NCBI GenBank assembly: GCA_036365515.1 | Contig: CM070873.1 | Span: 180,124,104 to 180,188,103, forward strand | From: Torymus aiolomorphi | Lineage: Eukaryota; Arthropoda; Insecta; Hymenoptera; Torymidae | Direction: 5' to 3' | DNA: 64,000 nucleotides | Shown here: positions 32,661 through 44,638 of the stretch, in pieces | Layout: each line of letters opens with the position of its first letter | How positions within the stretch are numbered: the first letter of the stretch is position 1 | Translations under genes and position numbers: made by a program | Notes under the pieces: generated by a model | The model's database searches: none | What the model was told of the DNA's origin: nothing | The model's input: only the letters and a program-made list of their open reading frames with translations

Positions 32661-33269
32661 TGTTGTTTCTATCAGATGGTTGGTAATATTACGAAAGCCT
32701 GGGAAGTAACCATGCTCTAATAAAATATGTAAAAATTCTTGGTTGATTGAATCATGATTAGAAATATCAAAGTTAAAGTCCCCTATTATGAGATTATTTT
32801 TATATTTGCCGCTATTATTTATCAAGTTTTTTAGGATTAATAGAAATTCCTTTTTACTAATGTCGTGTGATCTATATAGTGCGGATATCATAATTTCGTT
32901 GTTATTTTCAATTGCAATTTTAGAATTAATTATTTTGAGTTTATTTATGCTTAATACTTCTGTCGTCTCAGTTATGTAATCGCTTACGTAAATCACCAGG
33001 CCATCTGATATATTAATTTTACTGTTATTGTAGTACATATTGTATCCCGGTATATTAAAATATTCGTAATACTCCAGGTTCCATCTTTCAGTGCACACAA
33101 TAATGCAAGGCTTTATAACTAGACTTTTTAGAAATACTAATAGTTTATGAAAGTTCGCATTTAAACTCCTTATATTTACGTTTAAAATTACTTCACTTTC
33201 AAAAGCCATGCATCTATTTATTGATTTTACTAAGATCATCGCAATTATAGTCAGTGTTAATAATTTCAT
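32643..33269 (-). pseudogene. LINE apurinic/apyrimidinic-type endonuclease, minus strand
   Basis: 208 codons. NVNIRSLNANFHKL (strand with catalytic Asn), IIVCTERW (Glu), DGLVIYVSD, and GDFNFDISN (Asp-Phe-Asn) are the usual endonuclease motifs of non-LTR retrotransposons, which nick target DNA to prime reverse transcription. The final histidine motif is reached only after a shift at about 32650. The assigned Met lies in a poorly matching leader; the real start is likely near NVNIRS. Confidence 0.78.
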
Positions 33270-33517
33270 TCTGTAAGTCCTCGATTAGATTTAAGTTATT
33301 ATCCATGTAAGTCTGCAGTGGTAGCTTTAGAGATCACTGGGATCGCTGGAATGGATGAGCGCTGTGAGCCTTCTTAGTGTTATCGATTGTTGATTTATTG
33401 CGCGTTCTATCTTACACCGAAATATCTTTGGAATGTAGGTTGCACAGGATAATTAGTCATTTCTATGTATTTTTTAATTTTTGCTTTTAATATTACACAT
33501 AGATCACTGACGACTAC

Positions 33518-34052
33518 TCAATGGTTTGTGTTATGATTAGTTTTAAACTTCTCGTTGCTGTAAACACAGTTAGGGCACTTATTAATTTCACTTGTACACT
33601 TTGAGGTTATGTGATCACCATTATACCTTGAACACGTGGCTTCGTTCTTGCATTTTTTACTGCTATGTCCAAATCTTGCACATTTGTTACACGGAGTTAT
33701 GTTTATAATATCATACACTTTACAACTTTTTTGCCCAACAAATAATCTGCTCTTGTTGTCTTTGTTGTTTATAAATGCTAGATGTTACCTCTATTATTGC
33801 ACATTTTCTCTTTGTTCTTTCATTGGTATATACGTGTAGTAACTTGCACTTATCTTCGATGTTACTGAAGTTTCTTTCATTTATGTCAAGTTCAATTTCA
33901 ATATCACCTGCATGATCCATATCAATATCTATTACTTTTAGTTTTGGGTTATTTATTTGTTCTTTTTCAATTTTAAAATTGTTTGATAGTTTTCCTCCTA
34001 GTGTATTTTCAAGTGAGTGTATATTTTCTTCCTTCATGCAGCTTATTATCAC
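33518..34052 (-). pseudogene. LINE ORF1 with zinc knuckles, minus strand
   Basis: Two frames. 34052-33720 is an acidic/hydrophobic segment; 33718-33518 has CNKCARFGHSSKKC and CSRYNGDHITSKC, two CCHC-type knuckles (one Cys replaced by Tyr in the second), then CPNC. The frames are separated at 33719. Such ORF1 proteins bind element RNA. The Cys-to-Tyr change is a further sign of decay. Confidence 0.7.
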
Positions 34053-34490
34053 TGTATCCTTATTCTTGCATGAGACACTTTTTGTTTCTATTGTCTTGTG
34101 TTAGATGTTGTAGAACAATCTTTTCCAAGTCAGTTTTATCTTTGTTGTCAGTTTCTTTTATGATTAGTTTTGGTACTCTTTTAATTTTTGGTTTGGGATT
34201 AGCTGCAATTTCTGCAAAAGTCTTGGTATTGTTGTTGATGCCCTGTTTTTCTTTGGTAAGCAGTTGGTTTAAAATTTTTTATCTTGTAGTTTATTGTTTA
34301 GTTGTTTTAACAATTGGTTTTCTATTTTCAGAGATTCTAATTCACTATAATCTTCAAATACTGTATCATTAAGACCCTTTTGTTTGTTGTTATTTTTTCC
34401 AGATTAATTTCACTAATGATTTCTTGTTTTATTTGCTATCTTGTTGTTAGTTTAATTTGGGCTATTAATTTCTTTGCTTCGCTGCTCAGT

Positions 34491-34721
34491 TCACCATATA
34501 TTAAGTTTGAGGTTAGGGCCACGTTGGTTGGTCCTGGCTATTATTAGTGCGTTATCTATGAACTTTACTGGACATCCACAGTTATATTTACTCACAATTT
34601 CGTTAGCGTGATAAAAATTCCAACAGATTATACACACCACCGCTCCTACTTTGGCTGTAGGATGGCACTTACAGTATTTTGTAAGAATGGTATGGGGCGG
34701 CTCCTTGCCTCCCAACGCCAT
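34491..34721 (-). CDS. Cys-rich N-terminal ORF of the minus-strand LINE
   Basis: 76 codons from ATG 34721, beginning MALGGKEPPHTI, then CKCHPTAKVGAVVCIICWNFYH, a Cys/His pattern like a PHD or RING-type zinc-binding fold, found at the N-terminus of ORF1 proteins in some insect LINEs. It lies upstream of ORF1 on the same strand, separated by broken sequence 34490-34053. Whether it was a separate protein is unknown. Confidence 0.45.
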   Translation of the reverse strand: MALGGKEPPHTILTKYCKCHPTAKVGAVVCIICWNFYHANEIVSKYNCGCPVKFIDNALIIARTNQRGPNLKLNIW

Positions 34722-34735
34722 GTTGGCGATTATTA

Positions 34736-36000
34736 TTAATTAATTTCTAAAGACTCTACGCGTCAGTTTGCATATTATTGTATTCAAATTCGAATACCTC
34801 GGCGAACTGCAACTTGAATCTCCCGCGTCGCACGAGGCTCCAGCGAGAATCTAGTTCGCGCGTGGCGACTAGGCGACGCGGCCCCTCTCCATGCGGCTCC
34901 CGCAGTCAACCCAGTGGCGCGCGGTGATAGAGGTATGCGCAGCCGCTGCTCCGGTAGCTTTGTTCACTCGGATACATTTCTCGTGTAGATGGTTTCGGCA
35001 TCCTGTCCAGTTTATTGAGTTTGAATAAAGTCTCACTTTTTTATTAGTTAAATAGCCTTGCCTCATTTTTGGCGATGGGATCACTCTTGATCCCCCCGAC
35101 TCCTTTCTCTTCCTTCTTTAACATCTTCCACTAGTTGAGCCAGCGTATTTTATACACCGAGTTCGATACTCGTTAAGAGTATTGGGGTTTGCACATCCGT
35201 GCAAACTAGATATGGGGTTAGTGCTGTGTCCTCCCATACACAACGTAGAAGCCTCAGCGGTGTATAACCGTCCCAGCAACTGGCATCGGGGGACTTCGCC
35301 TCTGTCGACGCTCTCTGCTCTGCGCTCTCAGCTCTGGCAACCTCGACGAACTTCTGACCGCTCTAGGAGAGCACTTCCAGCGAGTACGGTGGGGGGCGCA
35401 TCACTTCAGACCACGAGACACCTTTGGCGAATTTGTGTAGCTCCAGTACACAAAGCTCCTCGAGTATCTCCAGCTAGCAAGATCAGCTCGCCTTTCTGAT
35501 CACCGATCAACGTCTGAGCAACCTTGATCCGTCGATCGGCCTTCGAGTGCGACGATCGACTCGTCTTATCCCCGCTCAAGGGGAGCAACTCCTAGAGAGC
35601 AAGCACAGCTCGCACCTCGACTTCGACCGGAGTGAAAGCGCGCACTGCTCCGCTGCTCCCCTCACACACTCTCTTAGAGTGCCGACGATGGATTCGCCGT
35701 ATCACCACTTAAGGGTAACAGCCCCTAGCGAGTAAGCCAGTGCTCCTTCCTTCTGCCCGGATTGGCGTAGACCGTTTCCTGCTCCGTCAATTAGCTCACT
35801 TATGCCCACAGAGCCTGAGCGAACGAATCATCGCTTCAGTACTTTAAGTACAGCCAGCCCAGCGCTCTGCAGTGCCTCCATGCGCTCTGAGCAGCCCTTG
35901 ATGTAAGGCAAACTCACAGTTGGCGCTCTGTCTACCTCCGCGCGCTATTTTGCTCCTTAGCCCGAGCGACACGTCACATCAGGTAGACCTTGTGGTCTTG
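34736..36000. other. GC-richer unassigned stretch
   Basis: Higher GC than its surroundings, with no convincing ORF. AATAAA occurs at 35022 and is followed by TGGCGATGGGATC at 35071, which resembles an LTR polyadenylation signal plus primer-binding site, but I could not find matching LTRs. Part may be the 5' UTR of the minus-strand LINE. Confidence 0.35.
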
Positions 36001-37268
36001 CATTCCAATGATTGTGCCCTTTCGGAATTTGCAGTCATCTGCACGGAAAAAAGTTTCCATTAAAAATGACTATTTTTTCGACTACTTTGGGGATATAATC
36101 AAATTGTCAAAATATTTAATAGATTTTTAGCAATTAATGGTATAGACCTTTTGAAAAATAAATAAATATGAAATTTGCTACATTACTTATATAAAATTTA
36201 GTACTTACTATACTAAATATTCAAAACACTAATATTTGATAGAAGATGTAGCAATTTCAACTAGTTACTTTACCAAAAATTATGAGACCTTCCTCTAACG
36301 ACAACATCAGCAAGTCGACATAACCTCAAAAGAGATTTATTTATCACGTTCTCTTCCGACAGTTTGCAGTTTAAGGTGTAGACATGATCATTTTCATACA
36401 AATATTCATATGTTTAAAGATCAGATAAAATGTATAAGTTGATTGCTTCTACATATTAAACACTGATCCCTATTGAATCTATTACTCTGTTTTTAAACAG
36501 AAATTGCAAATCCGCATGAAAATATGATATGAGATCTCATATGAGAATATCGGTCATCAGATATCATATGAGATCTTATGAGATCCCATAATATATAAAA
36601 TTGCAGATGACATCACATATATGATATCTCATATGTCTAAATATTTATATGAGATCTCACATGATATTTACACGCGGGAAAAGGATAAAAAATAGGTTAC
36701 TTATAAAATGGTTAGTAAAATCTAAAGCACTATAGAGTAGACTAAATTTATATGCATTTTTTATCTCATTCCCACTTAAAAAAGGCGGACACAAGGAAAA
36801 ATAATTTAGGTAATTAAAGTTTTTCATTACCTTAATTTTTTTAATTTAGGTAATGACAGTAAATCATGAGATTCTGCACATTTAGGGATATTATATCTAA
36901 ACGGTATCAATTAATAATTAGAGCCAATATATTTATTTCTAGTGGACTTATAGGTATAAACATTGTTAATGAACTTATGCAAAAATTTAGTATTCTACAT
37001 TTACAAAGCCCACCGGTAAACTGAAAACCATCGGGCCGGCCAAGTATGTATGGCAGATTGGAGGACTACCCCTGCTAGAGCAGCTCTGTAGACTTCTATT
37101 GTCCTCCCAAGATGCGTAATATTATAAAAATTTGAAAATTGAGAAAGAATAATGAAAAATGGGGATGTGGTGGTAACTATGTAATTTTTTATATAGGCTT
37201 TGACTTTTCGTAAATATCTGATAAAATTCTTATGAATTTTAGAAATAAAAAGAAGAAATAATAGTTAC
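36001..37268. other. AT-rich with palindromic ATATGAGATCTCATAT words
   Basis: No gene. Around 36525-36672 short palindromes (ATGAGATCTCAT and GATATCATATGAGATC) recur, resembling the style of the 30133-30927 arms. The rest is featureless to me. Confidence 0.5.
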
Positions 37269-38060
37269 ATAATTAAAATAATTTTCGCCCACAGGGGCGT
37301 AAAGTTCGTAGGTTCCATAAAGTTTTGTAGAAGTATGTGAGCTATTGCGCCTGTTAGGCGTTACGTAGTACTTTATGCCCGCTGGCCCAATATTTTTGAA
37401 GTTAGAACGTGGGCGTAAAATGTAATTTTACACGACAGGTACTAAAAGTTCTATTATGTCAATCTAGTTAACTTATGGGTACTTGACTACAATAAATTGA
37501 TTTCAGTACTTTCTTGTGTTTAATTTGTATAGAAGCATGAACAAATTTGAATACATTTCTGAGAACAGTCATACAGTTGTTTCGGAGAGTTGTTTGCATT
37601 ATTTGACTATCGGTAATTGATTTCACAACTTTCGTTTGTTTGATTTACAATGAACAATTTGAATGTACTTACATATTATATAATTGAAATAATTTTTGCT
37701 CACACGGACGTAAACTGCCTATGTTCAATAAAGTTGTGTAGGAGCACGGGAGCTATTACGTCTCTTGGGCGTTAAGAAGTACTTTATGCCCGCTGTCTGA
37801 ATATTTTTAATTAGGTACGAAAAGTTGTATTATTCAGTCAAGTTAACTTATGGGTATTTGACTACAATAAATTGATTTCAGTACTTTCTTGTGTTTAATT
37901 TGTATAGAAAGATGAAGAAATTTTATTACATTTCTGAGAACAGTCATACAGTTGTTTCCGAGAGTTGTTTGCATTACTTTACTATCCATAATTGATTTCA
38001 GATCTTTCGTTTGCTAAATCAATTATTTGTAAACAATTTGAATGTACTTACTTACATATA
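37269..38060. repeat. Divergent tandem duplication, about 400 bp
   Basis: 37269-37675 and 37678-38060 are diverged direct copies, sharing TACTTTATGCCCGCTG, GTTAACTTATGGGTA, TGACTACAATAAATTGATTT and GAACAGTCATACAGTTGTTT. No coding content. Confidence 0.8.
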
Positions 38061-38109
38061 ATTTGTTCATCATAAAATGATTAAAAGAAGTAAAAGACTT
38101 TTTCACTAT

Positions 38110-38860
38110 AAAATGCTGAATAGAATGCTCGCGAAATGATCAACGAAAACTCAGAATTAAAATAAAGACTATTTATTGCGGGAACTGGTGTACGCGCAAG
38201 GGGCGCGTACCCTCACATGAAATACAGGGAACGCGGAGGCCTCGGCTTAGTCGTACGACCTGCTGCACGGCAGCAGGGAACCCTCGCCGAGAGGTTGCGC
38301 TCGCACGCTCACGCTGCCGCTGCCGCTGCAGCGCGTACAAGAGCGAGGCCGTAGGATGCGTTCGGACGGCGATACAGAAACAACGCACTTACTTTATGCC
38401 GGCCAGCACGCAAGGTACCCGCGGATCTCTCCTCCTCTCTCTCTCGCAGTCTTGCCTCTGGCTGGCGGCTCGTCCATGGCGATGTCGACGGGTTGCCCGT
38501 CGGCCGGCTCGTTCCTCTTACTCGTTCTCCCTCTCTTGTCTTTCTCTCTATACTTCCCGCGCGGCACGCAGAGGCGGCGGGGTCACAGGTGGTTGCGGGC
38601 ACACGCGGTGTCAGAAAAAACACACGGAGCTGTCACACGCGTACAACAGGTGCCATCACAATGGCGGCCAACATGGCGGCGGAGTCCCTCGGCCGCGCGC
38701 ATCGGCTCCACTCGCCTTCTTCTCCCCGTGCCTCGCTCTCTCGCCGCACGGCGCGCACCCGCGCGAGTCGAAAAGGGCCGTGCCCGAGACCCGTGCAAAG
38801 CATGACCTCGCGTCTCTCCTATGCGTTACGACGGAGGAATGTACGCGCCCGTTACAATAC
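38110..38860. other. CpG-rich block, possible minus-strand LTR
   Basis: A sharply GC-rich block in AT-rich DNA. The right edge GTTACA at 38851-38856 equals the terminus of the Gypsy LTR at 57227-57232. On the minus strand it would begin TGTAACGGGCGCG and have AATAAA at about 38173. That is compatible with a solo LTR on the minus strand, but the other end is not identified and sequence similarity to the 56108 LTR is limited to the tip. Overlapping ORFs on both strands look like composition effects. Confidence 0.35.
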
Positions 38861-39365
38861 TTAAAAAACTATTTTTTTTTTAAAACGTGTTGATTTTATA
38901 AGAAAATATTTAAGCTCTCGCTGAAGTTTTTGGTACAGAGTTTGATGGATATTGTGAGAGAGGGAGAGAGGAATTGAGGGAGGAGGAGAAATAGAGGGCA
39001 AGGGAGGGCAGGGGAAGAGAGGGAGGGAGAGTAGATTATAAAGAAAAAACTTCTATACTTGCCTTATTTTATACTTTTGTAGAAAGTTTTATATTAACAA
39101 TATTATTATTTGTACAGTCACGAAAAAAATTATTACCATTTGTAGAGACTGCTTATTGAATAGATGAGACTAGAAGAATTAAAACGATTAGACAAATTGT
39201 GTTGTTAGAACGTACTTAAAAAATTAGCTTTTAAAAAACGTGTTGATTGTTTTAAAAAAATATTTAAGCTCTCATTAACATTTTTGGTACTCAGTTTGAC
39301 AGATGTTGAGAGACAGGGAGGGAGAGAGAGAGAGGGAGAGGAGAGGGAAAGAGAGGGAGGGAGTT
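38861..39365. repeat. Two copies of a 350-bp-period repeat with GA-rich tails
   Basis: 38861-39030 and 39213-39365 share ACTTAAAAAA, AACGTGTTGATT, ATATTTAAGCTCTC and a GA-rich tail (GAGAGGGAGAG). A third diverged copy is at 42895-43010. No ORF. Confidence 0.75.
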
Positions 39366-39384
39366 TATTTCTACTTTAAGGTGA

Positions 39385-39700
39385 TGTAAAATACCGACAT
39401 AATTTCCAAACATGGATATCTCATGAAAATACCAATAGAATCGTCCAAAAAAAATCTGAGTATAGTATTAACATATACGGAGCGCCTGACGTTCGTGTTT
39501 TTCCAAAAAAATGATAAGAATTTATTTAATTAAATAAAAACCGTATTATCGGTAAGTAGGAATCTGCAATTAAGCTACTTTTCAAACATGGATATCTCAT
39601 GAAAATACCAATAGAATCATCCAAAAAAAAATCTGAATATAGTGTTTACATGTACGGAGCGCTTGACGTTCGTCTTTTTCCAAATAAACGTTTAAATGTT
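39385..39700. repeat. Interspersed repeat also present at 25750-26110
   Basis: Two tandem modules (39405-39560 and 39585-39690) share ATGGATATCTCATGAAAATA, CCAATAGAATC and TACGGAGCGC. The same modules occur between the 12-bp arrays at 25.6-26.4 kb. Non-coding, unknown family. Confidence 0.75.
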
Positions 39701-39858
39701 GATTTAAAAAATATTGTAATTCACAGTTTCACATGGCCTTAATTTAGATAAATGTATAAATCAAAAAATATTTTCGTAAAAAAATGTTAATGCTTTCTTT
39801 TTAGAGAAAACATTTTTCAAAGATTCTGAATTTCTTTCAATATAAAGTTTGTTAGTAT

Positions 39859-40245
39859 TGTCACGGGGTGGATTTTCAGGCTAAGGCACGTTTCACCTGC
39901 GTACTTTAGCGGTTCAATTCCGTATCTCTCGGTTCAACTCCCGGAGATTGAGTAGCCAGATTAGGTAACAGATGCTACAACGTCGTGCAATGTTAACCTC
40001 ACTTGATCACTTACCGTGCAACACGAAAGTCGAAGACTTGCGCTTTGTTTCTCACGATAACAACATCCGCGAACTCGCACGCGTGTATCTCTCACGAGCG
40101 GTAACAACAAGATGGATGCCGGGCTCTCTTGCACCGGCTCGCTCGTCGTCTCGTCGATGCAGCTCCAATTCTTCACCGACGCGCCCTCTAGCGTTCGCTA
40201 CCACGAACTTACTAATTACCGACGTCGGTACGGCAGGCCGTGACA
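39859..40245. mobile_element. 387-bp LTR candidate (TGTCACGG...CCGTGACA)
   Basis: The edges are perfect 8-bp inverted repeats starting TG and ending CA, as in LTRs. A second copy of the left 60 bp occurs at 42388-42450, and a gag-like remnant lies next to that. Orientation is likely minus, to agree with the gag remnant. No target duplication or primer-binding site was established. Confidence 0.5.
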
Positions 40246-42387
40246 CCCCCCACCCAGACGTCCAGATAGGCGACTCTGTACACCAATCCGACGTCGGTTG
40301 TACCTGGAAAGTCTGAGACAGCTTTGTCTCCGACTACCCTTGTCAGCTCTCGAGGTTTTCAGGTTTGCCTCGAAGCTGCGTCAAACTATAGCCAGGTAAA
40401 AACTTTCTTCACTCTTCAGTAACTGAAGATTTAGCTTCGGTAGAAGCTTGCTCTTTCTCTAGCTCTACAGGCTGATCTACCTGTAGAGCTAGCAATACGT
40501 GCTTCGCTTTGCTGTCTTGGTTGTCTACCAAGACAGTAATGTTCGCCTCTTCGCGTCGGCGGTCTCTTGTTGGTGACTGCTCCATGTATAGCCGGCACAC
40601 TGGCGTCTGGTATGTTTTCCAGCCAGACGACGGTGGTGAAAGCCAGGTCTTTTTCGTTATTTTCCGACCTGATCAGACCCAGCGCCCGCTGGCTGGGTTT
40701 TCGCAAACGGTGGGTCGCTCATCGCCGCGTTCTCTCTCTTCTTCTTCCTTTTTTCTTCTTCTCTTCTTAAGATCAGTTCTTACCCTCGGAGATTCTTCGG
40801 ATTCTCGAAACTCAGAATCGAATTTCCGTAGTCATAGTGCTGGACATGCGAAACGACCTGTCGAGCTACCCATTGCACTTAATCACGTTCGGCTGGTGTG
40901 AGGCAGCGCATTCCGGGGTGGCCTTCCTCTGGGGTATGCTCGAATTGGCCAGGTCGCTTCTATGGTCTCCGCCTATGTTACCTGGAGTTAAACACACTCC
41001 GAACCAGGTATCCTTACCGTCGATTCGTCAAACAAATCGGGAACGAGATACCTGGCGGCATAAAGCGGATGCGGAAGCTAGGCTTCGACGCATTTACGAC
41101 ACTGGGCGAAACCCCTAATCACTTTTATCAGTCACTGCTATGACTGGCCATAAAGTGACCTGTCAATCAAGGCGCAATTTTTGGTAAAATTATCTGGCCC
41201 AAGATGCCACTTGAGGGGATCACCCGAGCTGACCCGGAGTCATTCAGCTTCCGGTCGAGGGGTCCTATCCGTCCGAGGATATTCTTCTCTCTTCTTTTCG
41301 TCTGAACGTCGACGGCTTGGTGGATTTTCCTACCTCTCTTTCCACCACTAGTTGAACGATAACAGCGGTACGATGTTTTTCGGCTCCGAAGTATGTTACC
41401 TGCCGTCGCTGGAATCTACCTTTGACCTGTCCTGCTCGTCACTTGATGTAAGCTTCTTTGGTTAAACGGTATGTCTCAACGTCTATTCTTCAGCGACGAC
41501 AAGCTGTGGCTCTTTCGGCTTCTCAGTAGCCTATCTCGCCACAGCCATAGCAGCGAATGAGACCTGCGGGTTGTCTTTGACCTTGTCGACGGTCGTCCTT
41601 GCTCTTTAAGGTCCTCCAATGAGTCCTCAGGGCTATCCTTGGCCTTTCTTGTCGGTCATCCTTGCCCTTTAAGGTACTCGACCTTAGAGCTATCCTTGAC
41701 CTTGTCGACGGTCTTCCTTGCCCTCATAATGAGGTCTTTGTTTCTCCTTCAAACAATTTCATGGAGCATTCACTTGGACTGCTATGGTACTTCGAACTGT
41801 CAATGCTCACGCCGCTTTCTCTTCTGAGACGTGGCGGCCTCGTTCGTCTTTTTTGTCATCCGAAAATCATCGTCAATCTCTTCTTCGTCGTCACCGCTGA
41901 ATTCTCTTCATTTCGTTCCTTGCTTAGCAGTGACTTTCAGTCTTCTGGTTCTCTCTTCTTTCTTCGACGTCTTCTTCATCTATTATTGCGACATATTCTC
42001 TTCCTTTCTTGTGCCGCACATCACCAAGGTTTCGACTTGCCTTGGTGGGTTCTCCCCTCCCAGGCTCTGCCGCGGCTTTTAGGCAGCGGTAGAGTCCTGC
42101 TTACCAGCGGCACCTGAGAAGGGGACTGTACCTTTCATAAAGATTGCCCCTAAATCTTCTTTTTTTTTGTCCATATAAAGGGCTTGTTCTTCTCCTGTCA
42201 TCTTCGGATCTTGCTTTCTCTTGTCGTCGTCGGGCTGGAAAACATACCAGACGCCAGCGTGCCGGCTATACATGGAGCTGTGGCCAACGAGAGGCCGCCG
42301 ACGCGAAGGGGCAAATATTACTGTCTTGGTAGAGAACCAAGACAGCTAAGCGAAGCACGTATTGCTAGCTCTACAAGTAGATCAGGT
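40246..42387. other. Retroelement-related debris with direct and inverted repeats
   Basis: 40383-40472 is repeated directly at 42785-42876 (CAGGTAAAAACTTTCTTCAC and GCTTGCTCTTTCTCTAGC). 40473-40640 is present inverted at 42225-42395 (CAGACGCCAGTGTGCCGGCT-type sequence). The layout suggests LTR-element sequence rearranged by inverted duplication. No long coherent ORF; the short open frames are not recognised. Confidence 0.45.
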
Positions 42388-42452
42388 TGTCACCGGGTGG
42401 ATTTTCGGGCTAAGGCACGTTTCACCTGCGTACCTTAGCGGTTCAATTCCGT
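42388..42452. repeat. Partial second copy of the 39859 LTR end
   Basis: About 65 bp beginning TGTCACCGGGTGGATTTT match 39859-39920 with few differences. Then the sequence changes abruptly to the gag-like remnant. Confidence 0.7.
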
Positions 42453-42786
42453 TGTTTGGTTCGGCTGTTGTCCATCCTGGTGCTAGATGCTGCTCCTTGC
42501 GTTGCGCCGGTTGCACACAAGGTTTTGGTTCGTCCATGGATTCGCCCGTTATGTTCTCCCATGCTAGTGGAAGGTCTTCTGCGCTGTGTTCTTGAATGCA
42601 CCTGGTCCGGAGGTTTTCTCTTTTTATGAGCAGGGAATATTCGTCCTGTCCTTCTTCCATTTGAAAATTCTCCGGTCCGTATATTCCAAGCAGCCACTGC
42701 GACATCCTATTCATCTTTATAAATTTTGAGCCGCTGGTTTTTAAATTCAGTGTCTGTAGATGATCGTCTACTTCTTTTGCCGTCAA
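42453..42786 (-). pseudogene. Gypsy-type gag N-terminus remnant
   Basis: Minus-strand frame from about 42786 to 42453. It reads LQTLNLKTSGSKFIKMNRMS, then QWLLGIYGPENF, aligning with LGLKRSGGTFLKLERIS and KWLEGDYDPEDF at the gag start of the 58001 element. A later LPLAWENITGE recalls HDISWANATSD there. It is a second, diverged element of the same gag family. The frame runs on into the LTR-like sequence, so only the N-terminal part survives. Confidence 0.65.
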
Positions 42787-42876
42787 ACTATCGCCAGGTA
42801 AAAACTTTCTTCACTCTTCAGTATCTGAAGATTTAGCTTCGGTAGAAGCTTGCTCTTTCTCTAGCTCTACAGGCTG

Positions 42877-43504
42877 ATAGTATATTATTCTGTACAGTAC
42901 GTCTTGTTGACCGATTGAAAACAATATTTAGGCTCTTCTCGAAGTTTTTCGTGGAGTCCTTATACAGTTACTGAGTAAGAAAAGACGAGAGAGTGAGAGA
43001 TTCGGGTGTCTTTAAAGTTCAAGTAAAGTGAAACGCCTTAACGTGACAATGTACCTAATTGTCTCTGGCGAGCGTACATGTATATTAAAAAATAATTTTC
43101 AATTAGGTCATGCAAATTTCTTGGTGACCACGTATATAATTATCATAATCATCGAAAGCCTTATAAGAATTGATTTGGCGGAGGCGTGAAAATTAAGGTT
43201 ATGAGGGATCAGCTGTTACGTGGAAAAAGTATTAAGATAACAAATGTGAAAAGTTCCTAATATATATTTTTACATTCCGGAATTATATATCTTTGTAACC
43301 GTCTCCATATTGTGACCAAAATTTTTCTTTTTATAAATAGATTAGATAGAGCTTGCAAGGGATTATAAAACTAGAAGCTCAAAGGCGGTCTAGAACTTGT
43401 GTTCTCATGTTATCTACCATTTCCATAGCAGTAGCTCATAATAGGTTTTTCACAAAATACTCCTGAATCCATTTGCTCTTGTTTTTTTGCCATTGGGAAA
43501 GCTC
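42877..43504. other. Unassigned; third copy of the 38.9-kb repeat
   Basis: 42895-43010 resembles the 38861 repeat (AAAACAATATTTAGGCTCTT, CGAAGTTTTTCGTGG and a GA-rich tail). The remainder has no recognised feature. Confidence 0.45.
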
Positions 43505-43508
43505 TTAA

Positions 43509-44634
43509 CCCGCTTCTGCCGGGAACTTCAAAATTCTCGTCTGATTTTCGATACGATAACTTTTTATGTTTCAAGTGTTCAAAAGAACTTGAAAAATATG
43601 ATTTCTGACGTAAAATTTTATGTACATTCAGAATCCGTTATTAAAATTGTAATACCGTCAATACTTAAGAAATTATAAGCCATTTTAGTAAAAAAAACAA
43701 GGTTTTCTCGAAAAAAATTTCTTTTTGATGGAAATTTTCGTAATGAAACAGAATTGATCTGTGAGTCTAACCAGTGAAAGTTGTGGAGTAATTACCTATA
43801 CTTTGAAGTGACATAGGTCTGAAATCGAATTTCAAAATAGCGGCCACGGGAATGGTCATTTTTCAGCGAGAATCTCATAAAATACTTTGCAATTTTTTTC
43901 CTTGAAAAGGATTAACTTTGCAAAACAATTTTTATAGATTAAAAAGTATTTAGAATTATTCAAAGAACACGTGGAAATTTTTTCAGAATTTTTCACATAA
44001 TTTTTGGATTTTTCGGAATTAGCCATTTTTCAAAAATCCAAATATAATCTAAAAAAATTCCGAAAAAGTTTCCACGTGTTCTTTGACTAATTTTAAGCAC
44101 TTTTTGTTGGATAACATTTTTTTTTGCAAAGTTACTCCTTTTCGATAAAAGAAAGCGCAAAGTATTTGTAACCAATTTGCTACCATATGGTTTGCTTAAC
44201 AGCGATTATTAATTTATACATAATCCTTAATCCTTTTCGAGAAAAAAAATCGCAAAGTATTTTATGAGATATTCGCTGAAAAATAACCATTCCCGTGACC
44301 GCCATTTTGAAATTCGATTTCAAACCAATGCCACTACAAAGTGTAGGTAATTACTCCACAACTTTCACTGACAAGACTCATGGATCAATTCTGTTTCGGT
44401 ACGAAAATTTCGATTAAAAAAAATTTTTTTTTCCAGAAAACCGTATTTCTTGGACTAAAATGGCTTACAATTTTTTAAATATTGATGGTATTGCAATTTT
44501 GTGGGCAGATTCTGAAATGTACATATAATTTTACGTCAGAAATCATATTCTTCAAGTTTTTTAAACACTTGAAACATAAAAAGTTATCGTATCGAAAATC
44601 GGACGAAAATTTGGGAGTTTCAGGCCGAAACGGG
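43509..44634. mobile_element. 1,126-bp palindromic element with TTAA duplication
   Basis: TTAA at 43505-43508 and 44635-44638. Ends CCCGCTTCTGCC and, reversed, CCCGTTTCGGCC. The arms are inverted copies running almost to the centre near 44040 (for example TACGTCAGAAATCAT on the right and ATGATTTCTGACGTA on the left). No coding content. TTAA targets suggest piggyBac or Kolobok relatives. The whole element is one long imperfect hairpin. Confidence 0.82.
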
Positions 44635-44638
44635 TTAA

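Larger units (their letters stand above)
29822..34735 (-). mobile_element. Minus-strand non-LTR retrotransposon (Jockey-like), split by a palindrome
   Basis: From the right: a Cys-rich N-terminal ORF (34721-34491), ORF1 with zinc knuckles (33718-33518), endonuclease (33269-32570), RT (32559-31494) and the C-terminus (31100-30052, interrupted by the 30133-30927 insert). An AT-rich 3' region ends near a poly(T) at 29822. All parts are broken, but the order is complete, so this was a near-full-length copy. Jockey-type affiliation is suggested by the zinc-knuckle ORF1 and YADD motif; the clade is not certain. Confidence 0.78.

Noticed and set aside
34869..35084. LTR retrotransposon with PBS at 35071
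   Set aside because: AATAAA and a TGGCG word are present, but no paired LTR, gag or pol sequence was found nearby. Kept only as a remark.
38356..38893. Overlapping ORFs on both strands of the CpG-rich block
   Set aside because: High GC lowers stop frequency. The peptides are Arg/Ser/Pro-rich with no motif, and several frames are open at once.
39911..39955. tRNA gene or tRNA-derived SINE (GGTTCAATTCC B-box-like word)
   Set aside because: No A box or cloverleaf could be formed around it, and the word lies in an LTR candidate.
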